From Acidobacteriota bacterium (GTDB lineage Bacteria; Acidobacteriota; Terriglobia; Terriglobales; Acidobacteriaceae): a stretch of DNA of 7,132 nucleotides. Numbering within the stretch: the first letter of the stretch is position 1; each line of letters opens with the position of its first letter. Of this stretch, positions 1 through 4,793 are shown piece by piece. Location of the stretch: the NCBI GenBank assembly GCA_021851465.1, contig JAJZDL010000151.1, positions 1-7,132 of the forward strand, given 5' to 3'. The notes beneath the pieces are model-generated. The model was not told where the DNA came from. It was given only the letters and a program-made list of their open reading frames with translations, and ran no database searches. The translations under genes and the position numbers were made by a program.

Positions 1-69
1 GGAGAGCCCGGTCAACCCGATGACGGCGACCAGTAAGACGACGACGAGGGAGTACCTGCGTGTCTGCAT
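1..69 (-). CDS. partial hypothetical protein with hydrophobic N-terminus (runs off left edge)
   Basis: An ATG on the minus strand at 69-67 opens a frame that stays open to the window edge, giving 23 residues. They begin Met-Gln-Thr-Arg-Arg-Tyr-Ser and continue with a Val/Leu/Ile/Ala-rich segment ending Gly-Leu-Thr-Gly-Leu-Ser. Basic residues followed by a hydrophobic stretch are typical of a signal peptide or first membrane helix. The same frame is open back to the trmD stop, so a GTG at 117-115 is another possible start that would add 16 residues; neither start has a clear Shine-Dalgarno sequence. The gene would lie 57 bases (or 9 from the GTG) downstream of trmD on the same strand and could be the last cistron of that operon. 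The visible residues do not resemble the start of ribosomal protein L19, the usual neighbour. No function can be assigned from 23 residues. Confidence 0.5.
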   Translation of the reverse strand, partial: MQTRRYSLVVVLLVAVIGLTGLS

Positions 70-126
70 GAACGGATTATCGATCTGGAGCGGATCGCGA
101 TCTGTGACGCCGAGCACACAGATCGA

Positions 127-1026
127 TTAAGGGAGAGATGCCTGGAGTGTGGCCAGATAGCTTCGGTCTTCCTCTGTGAGGGGAGCGCGGGCGAGGAGGT
201 CGGGGCGGTTGCGCAAGGTTTTTTCGAGGGCGGCCTGGCGACGCCAACGGCGGATGGCGAGGTGGTCGCCGCCAGTGAGGATCTCGGGAATGACCGCGCC
301 GCGAAAATTGGCGGGTCGGGTGTATTGCGGATAGTCGAGGATGCCGCCGGAGCCATGAGTGGAGCGGGGAACCCCGTCGGGGGTCTTGCCGTCTGCGGGA
401 TCGTTGGGTTGGACGTCGGCGGCTCCGAAGCTCTCGAAGCGGTTGGAGTCTTCGTGGCCGAGGACGCCGGGGAGCAGTCGAACCGTGGCATCGATGACGA
501 CGGCTGCGGCCAGCTCGCCGCCGCTGAGGACGTAGTCTCCGATGGAGATCTCCTGGTCTGCGAGGAGGTCATTGACGCGCTCGTCCACGCCCTCGTAGCG
601 GCCACAGATGAGGACGACGCGGTCTAGCGTGGCGAGGTGGTGGGCCGTGGCCTGGGTGAATGGCTTGCCTTGGGCGGAGAGCAGGATGACGGAGTGGCGG
701 GAGGTATCGCGGGTAGACTTCGGTGCGATTTCTATTATTGATTTATTGCATTCATTTTTTCTAGTATGTAATTGATTTATATTATTTTCTTTGTATTTTT
801 GTTCGAGTGATTCGATGCACTCGAAGATCGGTTGGGGCTTGAGAACCATGCCCTCGCCGCCGCCGAAGGGGCGGTCGTCGACGGTTCGATGGCGGTCGTG
901 GGTGAAGGCGCGGAGATCGTGCGTTGCGATCTGAACCGTGCCAGTAGCGATGGCTCGGCTGAGGATGCCGTAGTTGAGTGGGCCTGAGAAGAAGTCGGGG
1001 AAGAGTGTGAGGATGTCGAAGCGCAT
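127..1026 (-). CDS. trmD: tRNA (guanine-N1-)-methyltransferase TrmD
   Basis: TrmD transfers a methyl group from S-adenosylmethionine to N1 of G37 in tRNAs with a G at position 36, preventing +1 frameshifting. It is a cytosolic SPOUT dimer with a trefoil knot. The 299 residues carry the family signatures in order: RFDILTLFP at the N-terminus, DRHRTVDDRPFGGGEGM (44-60), the knot segments LSAQG (116-120), CGRYEGVDERV (141-151) and SIGDYVLSGGE (161-171), then GVLGHE (187-192), DYPQYTRP (231-238) and a C-terminal IRRWR (258-262). Arg183 aligns with E. coli Arg154. The residue aligned with catalytic Asp169 is Glu198. The protein is about 45 residues longer than E. coli TrmD because of two insertions, roughly 74-112 (about 29 extra residues, very AT-rich DNA) and 201-226 (about 25 extra, in the interdomain linker). 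The start is supported by AGGAG at 1038-1034, seven bases upstream. It follows rimM by 2 bases, so translation is probably coupled. Confidence 0.96.
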   Translation of the reverse strand: MRFDILTLFPDFFSGPLNYGILSRAIATGTVQIATHDLRAFTHDRHRTVDDRPFGGGEGMVLKPQPIFECIESLEQKYKENNINQLHTRKNECNKSIIEIAPKSTRDTSRHSVILLSAQGKPFTQATAHHLATLDRVVLICGRYEGVDERVNDLLADQEISIGDYVLSGGELAAAVVIDATVRLLPGVLGHEDSNRFESFGAADVQPNDPADGKTPDGVPRSTHGSGGILDYPQYTRPANFRGAVIPEILTGGDHLAIRRWRRQAALEKTLRNRPDLLARAPLTEEDRSYLATLQASLP

Positions 1027-1028
1027 GG

Positions 1029-1718
1029 TTACTCTCCTGCCGCGCCGGTCGACTGGAGGCTGGGCTGGCGGTTGAGCTCGGTGAGGCCCTCTGGGAGCGC
1101 CATGCGAATGGCGCGGCCGGGGAGGTCAAGGGCGAGGAGGAAGGCACGGGCGAAGGGGATGAGGATCTCTTCTCCGATAGGCGAGACGACAGCGAGCAGG
1201 GGGGCGGCCTCCTCGATACGGCGGGTGCCGTCCGGGGAGGTGGGGAAGTCGACGCCGCCGACGGTTCCGAGGGGCCGGTCGCGGTCGTAGACTGTGCAGC
1301 CGATGAGGTCGGAGATGTAGGCCGCGCCGAGTTCGAGTGGCGTGCGCTCGGCGAGCGGTATGAGGACTTCTTGTCCGGCGAGGCCTTCGGCCTGCTCGAT
1401 GGAGTCTATGCCGGCGAAGTGGAGGACGATGCGGCCCGCGTTGCGGCCGAGCGGAAGCCAGTGGGAGGCGACCTCGGCGGTGTGGGGCGAAGCGAGTGCA
1501 GTGTTTGGAGTGGGAGTGTTGGAGACATGTCTTGCGGGGGGGAGATCGGCGGCGGGAGAATCGGCGAAGCCCTGTGGGGCGAGCCAGACACGGGGCTGCC
1601 GGTCGAAGCGGTCGGGGAAGTCGGTGAGCAGGTCTGCGAGCACCTCGCCTTTCCGTCCCTGAGGCCGGAGGATGCGGGCGAGTACGGTCCATTGCGGAAC
1701 GGAGTCCATGGAAACCAT
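1029..1718 (-). CDS. rimM: ribosome maturation factor RimM
   Basis: RimM binds ribosomal protein S19 and helps mature the 3' (head) domain of the 30S subunit. With the ATG at 1718-1716 the product is 229 residues. The N-terminal beta-barrel domain begins LARILRPQGRKGEV and LTDFPDRF (about 13-38), matching the family G-x-x-G-E-V and TDFPERF signatures. It ends around GIDSIEQAEGLAGQEVLIP. The C-terminal PRC-barrel starts near YISDLIGCTVYD (134-145) and ends IGEEILIPFARAFLLALDL with the closing MALPEGL. About 25-30 extra residues rich in Pro, Ala, Ser and Thr lie between WLAPQG (45-50) and the HWLPLGRNAGRIVL strand region, making it longer than typical RimM (about 170-185). The start is uncertain: a second ATG at 1709-1707 (226 residues) is equally possible and no strong Shine-Dalgarno is present. 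A TTG at 1805 would extend into khpA and is unlikely. Confidence 0.93.
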   Translation of the reverse strand: MVSMDSVPQWTVLARILRPQGRKGEVLADLLTDFPDRFDRQPRVWLAPQGFADSPAADLPPARHVSNTPTPNTALASPHTAEVASHWLPLGRNAGRIVLHFAGIDSIEQAEGLAGQEVLIPLAERTPLELGAAYISDLIGCTVYDRDRPLGTVGGVDFPTSPDGTRRIEEAAPLLAVVSPIGEEILIPFARAFLLALDLPGRAIRMALPEGLTELNRQPSLQSTGAAGE

Positions 1719-1773
1719 CGTACCTGCTGCGAGGCGTTTGCGGTGCAGGCGGCAGTGGCCGCTGCGAGCTGGG

Positions 1774-2091
1774 TCAGCTTGCTCGGGGCTGCCGTTCGTC
1801 CTCAAGGCCGTCGTCGTCCTCGATGATGTCGAGCGCGAAGCGGTGGTGCAGCTTCATGCTGGCAGCGCCGAGGATGGTGCGCAGGGAGCGCGCCGTGCGG
1901 CCTTGCTTTCCGATGACCTTGCCGATGTCCTGGGGAGCGACGCGGACACAGAGTACGGTGGCCTCGCGGTCCTCGATCAGTTCGACGGAGACGGCATCGG
2001 GTTGGTCGACCAAAGCCTGGACGATTTCGAGAATGAGTTGCTTCATCCTGCCGGACGATTGGTCGTTGAGATCGGAAGTGGATTCGTACAT
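1774..2091 (-). CDS. khpA: KH-domain RNA-binding protein KhpA
   Basis: KhpA (YlqC) is a small single-KH RNA-binding protein that, in Gram-positive bacteria, pairs with KhpB/Jag and affects cell division and small-RNA biology; its role in acidobacteria is not established. The core begins KQLILEIVQALVDQPDAVSV, followed by a strand with VLCVRVAPQDIGKVIGKQGRTARSLRTIL. The GxxG loop that contacts RNA is the GKQG of VIGKQG. The C-terminal LDIIEDDD is the usual KhpA ending, here extended by about 10 residues. The chosen ATG (2091-2089, 105 residues) has an excellent Shine-Dalgarno AGAGGTG at 2104-2098, six bases upstream. An internal ATG at 2046-2044 would give a 90-residue protein closer to the family norm but lacks a well-spaced ribosome binding site. 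A GTG at 2100 is also in frame. The gene sits between rpsP and rimM, its standard position. Confidence 0.92.
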   Translation of the reverse strand: MYESTSDLNDQSSGRMKQLILEIVQALVDQPDAVSVELIEDREATVLCVRVAPQDIGKVIGKQGRTARSLRTILGAASMKLHHRFALDIIEDDDGLEDERQPRAS

Positions 2092-2097
2092 CACAGG

Positions 2098-2104
2098 CAC
2101 CTCT
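2098..2104 (-). promoter_or_regulatory. Shine-Dalgarno of khpA
   Basis: The minus strand reads AGAGGTG here, a seven-base match to the anti-SD complement (AGGAGGTG with one gap), six bases before the ATG at 2091. It decides that start over the in-frame GTG at 2100, which overlaps the site, and over the internal ATG at 2046. Confidence 0.6.
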
Positions 2105-2338
2105 TGGGAGACATGCTGCGCAGGCTCGGTTTATGCTCCGTGCCTCGATCTGGGAGAGGTCTTTAGAGGACAAACCAGATTGTGCCGTTGCAGTGCAGTG
2201 CCGCCTCGGGAAGAGCGATGCGAGAGGGCGACACGCAGACCGTCTGGTTGGGACGATCCTGCCAAAAGTTTACGCGAGGAACGCGAAAAATAATTGGGAA
2301 GATGTGCCGTTGGCGACATCTTTAGGTACTCGAAACTG

Positions 2339-2362
2339 GTTACTAGATAACTAATTAGTAAC
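2339..2362 (-). repeat. inverted repeat at the rpsP stop codon
   Basis: GTTACTA at 2339-2345 is the reverse complement of TAGTAAC at 2356-2362, a 7-bp stem with a 10-base AT-rich loop. It begins at the rpsP stop codon (TAG at 2364-2362) and lies in the 270-base spacer before khpA. The stem has only two G/C pairs and no T-run follows on the minus strand, so it does not look like an intrinsic terminator. It could be a processing or stability element, or a chance feature of an AT-rich patch. Stop codons occur in all three minus-strand frames across it. Confidence 0.35.
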
Positions 2363-2679
2363 TAAGCGAGTTCAGTGGCAGCTTCGGGGATTTGCTGGGC
2401 AGCCGGCTCCGCGGCGCGCTCAGCGACTGCTGCCACGACCGAGACCGAGACCGGCACGGCGTAGAGCTTGCCGACGCGCTCCGACAGGCGAGCGCCATTG
2501 CCGACCCAGAAGTCGATGCGGTCTCGCTTGAGATCGAGGGAAGCAGGGGTGGTGCGCGGGTTGTAGGTGCCTACAACCTCGACGGAACGGCCGTTGCGTG
2601 CTCGGTCTTTTTCAATAACAACGACACGGTAGTGGGGCTGCTTGCGGGCGCCTACGCGCGCCAGACGGATCATCAACAC
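2362..2679 (-). CDS. rpsP: 30S ribosomal protein S16
   Basis: S16 is a structural protein of the 30S body that binds 16S rRNA and is needed for assembly. The product is recognised by IRLARVGARKQPHYRVVVIEKDRARNGRSVEVVGTYNPR near the N-terminus and LDLKRDRIDFWVGNGARLSERV in the middle. Both match the S16 family closely. The core ends near residue 80. After it comes an extra tail of about 25 residues rich in Ala, Val and Glu (ending EAATELA). This makes it 105 residues against about 80-90 in many bacteria. Three consecutive codons GTG-TTG-ATG (2679-2671) could start translation. The GTG at 2679 is chosen because AGAGGT lies six bases upstream at 2691-2686. The ATG at 2673 would be 12 bases from that site. 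The gene is the first cistron of the rpsP-khpA-rimM-trmD cluster. Confidence 0.96.
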   Translation of the reverse strand: MLMIRLARVGARKQPHYRVVVIEKDRARNGRSVEVVGTYNPRTTPASLDLKRDRIDFWVGNGARLSERVGKLYAVPVSVSVVAAVAERAAEPAAQQIPEAATELA

Positions 2680-2685
2680 TAGAAG

Positions 2686-2691
2686 ACCTCT
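2686..2691 (-). promoter_or_regulatory. Shine-Dalgarno of rpsP
   Basis: The minus strand reads AGAGGT, six bases before the GTG at 2679 but 12 before the conventional ATG at 2673. The spacing favours the GTG start, adding two residues (Met-Leu) in front of the usual Met-Ile-Arg-Leu. Confidence 0.5.
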
Positions 2692-2782
2692 CAGAAAATA
2701 CGGAGTGTTTGGGCGAAGAGATGAAATCGAACGGTGCACCGGCGGAACAGGCGCGACCACAGCTCACACAACCCAACACCTA

Positions 2783-2811
2783 AGTATGGCGGAGTTTGCC
2801 GGATTTCGCAA
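2783..2811 (-). promoter_or_regulatory. candidate sigma70-type promoter of the rpsP operon
   Basis: On the minus strand TTGCGA (2811-2806; four of six matches to TTGACA) is followed after 17 bases by CATACT (2788-2783; four of six matches to TATAAT). Transcription would start near 2776, leaving a leader of roughly 100 bases before rpsP. The match is moderate and unproven, but it is placed where a promoter is needed and the spacer is ideal. Confidence 0.35.
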
Positions 2812-2852
2812 CGGCGACCCCAGGAACAGGCGGGATGCGAACTGCGAGGAGT

Positions 2853-2866
2853 TCACTGCGCAGTGA
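2853..2866. repeat. 14-bp perfect palindrome in the divergent intergenic region
   Basis: TCACTGCGCAGTGA is a perfect palindrome with no loop, the form expected of a dimeric repressor or activator site. It lies between the candidate rpsP and TIGR03435 promoters. Related CTGCG/CGCAG elements occur at 2842-2846, 2884-2888 and 2899-2903. No known regulator consensus was recognised. Confidence 0.5.
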
Positions 2867-2881
2867 TCCACGGCAAGGCAT

Positions 2882-2905
2882 TTCTGCGTGTGTGACATCG
2901 CAGAA
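2882..2905. repeat. inverted repeat TTCTGCG-N10-CGCAGAA
   Basis: Two perfect 7-base arms (2882-2888 and 2899-2905) flank a 10-base centre. The arms contain the CTGCG element of the nearby palindrome at 2853. It lies about 60-80 bases upstream of the proposed -35 region of the TIGR03435 gene, a reasonable position for an activator or repressor site. Function unknown. Confidence 0.45.
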
Positions 2906-2909
2906 CGGA

Positions 2910-2929
2910 GCGAAATTTCAGATTTTCGC
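2910..2929. repeat. inverted repeat GCGAAA-N8-TTTCGC
   Basis: Six-base arms at 2910-2915 and 2924-2929 flank an 8-base centre. It follows directly after the inverted repeat at 2882-2905 and is AT-rich in the middle. It may be part of the same regulatory block or chance. Confidence 0.3.
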
Positions 2930-2965
2930 GTGTTTGGGAGACTGAAAGAAGCAATCCCGGGCATT

Positions 2966-2994
2966 TTCTTGCGAAGCGGTGACTGGCCTACAAT
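2966..2994 (+). promoter_or_regulatory. candidate promoter of the TIGR03435 gene
   Basis: TACAAT at 2989-2994 matches five of six bases of the -10 consensus TATAAT. With a 17-base spacer the -35 would be TTCTTG (2966-2971), a poor match. A better -35 hexamer, TTGCGA at 2969-2974, gives a spacer of only 14. Transcription would start near 3001, about 45 bases before the GTG start. The weak -35 fits with dependence on an activator, which could use the inverted repeats just upstream. Confidence 0.35.
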
Positions 2995-3045
2995 TGCAGC
3001 GTCCAAGGAAGCACTGTAGAAATTCTGTCTGGTGTGAGGTTTGCA

Positions 3046-4689
3046 GTGCGGAACATTTGCCTTGCCGCTGGTTGTCACTTTGCGTTCTTTGTCTCCACGC
3101 TGGTTGCTCAAACCGCTGCGCCGCTGATTGTAGATGTGCATCCTTCGCCGTACCGCCCCGCAATCTACTACAGCACGAACATCAGCAATCAGCGGTTTGA
3201 CATGCGCGATGCGACGCTGTTGGAGATGATTACGCTGGCGTGGAACCGCCGTTCGGAGACGGTTCTGGGCGGCCCGCCGTGGATCGACTTCTACCGCTTC
3301 GATCTGGCCGCGAAGATCGATTCGCTGAAGGCCCCGAAGACCAACCCTGTCTCTGGGGCAGGCCCGAATCCTGTTGCGGCGAGCGGTGAAAACCAGGAGT
3401 CGAATTCCTACGACCAAATTAATCCTGTCATTCAGAGGGTGCTGGCGCAGCGTTTTCACTTTACTTACCACACAGAAAACAAGCCGTTGCCTGCGTATGT
3501 GATAACACAGGCCAAGGGCGGAGCGAAGCTGGCCGAGGCGAAGGATCCCACGGCTGCGATGAACTGCCGCTGGGAGCAGGTGAAGAACACGCAGAGCCAG
3601 TACAGCGTTACCTGTACTTCGATGACCATGGACAAGTTTATTTCGATGTTTGGCGCGTTCCCGCATCTCGTTGTGGACCGGACCGGCCTGAAGAAGCCGT
3701 TCGATTTTACACTTACGGTGGACGATAGCGAGGTGCGAACGCTGGCGGACAACGTGCGGGCCCTCACGGATGCATTTGCCAAGCAGCTTGGGCTGGCGGT
3801 GACGGCACAGGACGTTCCGCAGTCGGCGCTGGTGGTTGACACCGTGGATCGAACGCCGACACCGAATGCACCGGATATTGCAAAGCAGATTCCGCCGCTG
3901 CCGGAGTTGGAGTTCGAGGTGGCCAGCTTCAAACTGGCCGCTCCGGATGATCCGCAGTGGATGACTCAGATGCAGGGGTCGCAGATTACATTTAGAGGCT
4001 GGACGTTGCAGGATCTTCTGGTCCATGCCTGGGAGCTGCCAACCGGAAGGATGATAAAGGATGTCGATTCGCTTCCAAAGCAGCGATATACCATTCTGGT
4101 GAAACTGCCTCCGGACATTGATGCGCGCGCCGCGTGGGAGGACCGCGACCAGGTGCTGCGCATGTTGCAGCAGCTTGTGATCGACCGGTTCGAGATCAAG
4201 TACCATTGGGGCGAGCAGACACAGGACGGATGGGCGCTGCGGGCGGACAATCCGAAGATGAAGAAGGCAGACCCGAATTCGCGGACTTCTTGCGAGGATG
4301 GGCCAGCCGCGGGCGAAAAGGACATGGTACATATCGCGGACTCGCCGTACGATAACCAGTTTCACTGCCAGAACGTCACCATGGAGCAGTTCGCCGACGT
4401 GTTGCAGGCATTTACCAGAACAGAGATCAAGTATCGCGTTCTGGACAAGACCGGCCTCGCGGGATCCTACGACTTTACGGTGTATTTCAGCAGTACAAGC
4501 AAGCTGCAAGACGAAAGTAAAGCAGCCATCGCGGCGTCGCAGCAGGCTGGAGATGCTTCGTCCCCCGCTGCCGGAATGAGCCTCCAGGACGCCTTTCGCA
4601 AGGAGCTCGGCCTGAAGCTGGAAAAGCAGCCCATGACCGAGCCTGTGATGATTCTGGACCACTACGACCAAGCCCCGACGGCGAATTGA
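3046..4689 (+). CDS. exported protein with two TIGR03435 domains
   Basis: The function is unknown. TIGR03435 proteins are soil-associated, exported and present in many paralogues in Acidobacteria. The 547-residue product opens with a signal peptide (MRNICLAAGCHFAFFVSTLVA, possible cleavage after Ala21). Two tandem copies of the domain follow. Copy 1 (about 27-274) has GGPPW (75-79), VIQRVLAQRFHFTYH (128-142), VVDRTGLKKPFDFTL (209-223) and a closing VVDTVDRTPTPN. Copy 2 (about 286-547) has the hallmark FEVASFK (290-296), MLQQLVIDRFEIKYH (373-387), VLDKTGLAGSYDFTV (465-479), LGLKLEKQ (521-528) and a closing ILDHYDQAPTAN. Copy 1 lacks a clear FEVAS motif and copy 2 lacks GGPPW. Each copy has a cysteine pair (174/190 and 416/441) that could form a disulfide outside the cytoplasm. 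The GTG at 3046 has GAGGT five bases upstream (3036-3040); a GTG at 3034 would add four residues. The gene is transcribed away from rpsP and appears monocistronic or at the head of the following genes. Confidence 0.88.
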   Translation: MRNICLAAGCHFAFFVSTLVAQTAAPLIVDVHPSPYRPAIYYSTNISNQRFDMRDATLLEMITLAWNRRSETVLGGPPWIDFYRFDLAAKIDSLKAPKTNPVSGAGPNPVAASGENQESNSYDQINPVIQRVLAQRFHFTYHTENKPLPAYVITQAKGGAKLAEAKDPTAAMNCRWEQVKNTQSQYSVTCTSMTMDKFISMFGAFPHLVVDRTGLKKPFDFTLTVDDSEVRTLADNVRALTDAFAKQLGLAVTAQDVPQSALVVDTVDRTPTPNAPDIAKQIPPLPELEFEVASFKLAAPDDPQWMTQMQGSQITFRGWTLQDLLVHAWELPTGRMIKDVDSLPKQRYTILVKLPPDIDARAAWEDRDQVLRMLQQLVIDRFEIKYHWGEQTQDGWALRADNPKMKKADPNSRTSCEDGPAAGEKDMVHIADSPYDNQFHCQNVTMEQFADVLQAFTRTEIKYRVLDKTGLAGSYDFTVYFSSTSKLQDESKAAIAASQQAGDASSPAAGMSLQDAFRKELGLKLEKQPMTEPVMILDHYDQAPTAN

Positions 4690-4781
4690 GAAGGGATTTC
4701 GTGGCGCTACTGGATTAGCGGCATGAAGAGGACTGAATGAGGGCGATCGCGGATCGGGTTTATGAAATTGATGCAACACTT

Positions 4782-4787
4782 TATGAT
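4782..4787 (+). promoter_or_regulatory. possible -10 element before fabD
   Basis: TATGAT matches five of six bases of TATAAT. It lies seven bases before the ATG at 4794, so a transcript from it would begin at or next to the start codon and be leaderless. The best -35 at a 17-base spacer is TTTATG (4759-4764), only three of six. This is a weak prediction in a locally AT-rich patch. Confidence 0.25.
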
Positions 4788-4793
4788 GTTCGG

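Noticed and set aside
12..627. Open frames on both strands overlapping trmD
   Set aside because: Their translations are low-complexity and share no motif with known proteins, while trmD occupies the region with full family signatures.
1719..1805. Upstream TTG start extending RimM by 29 residues
   Set aside because: It would overlap khpA by 32 bases, uses a rare start codon, and the extra residues lie before the conserved RimM N-terminus.
2269..2290. CGCG...CGCG repeat next to an A-run in the rpsP-khpA spacer
   Set aside because: The stem is four base pairs and the A/T run is on the wrong side for a terminator of the minus-strand operon.
2131..2319. 62-codon minus-strand frame in the rpsP-khpA spacer as a small gene
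   Set aside because: No well-placed ribosome binding site, no recognisable motif and a composition consistent with chance.
4705..4720. Possible terminator hairpin after the TIGR03435 gene (CGCTA...TAGCG)
   Set aside because: The stem has only five base pairs and no T-run follows, so it cannot be supported as an intrinsic terminator.
2764..4779. Very long minus-strand open frame (671 codons) covering the whole TIGR03435 gene
   Set aside because: It runs antisense to a clearly recognisable protein, shows no family motif, is rich in Arg, His and Leu as expected of a shadow frame, and continues into the divergent promoter region.
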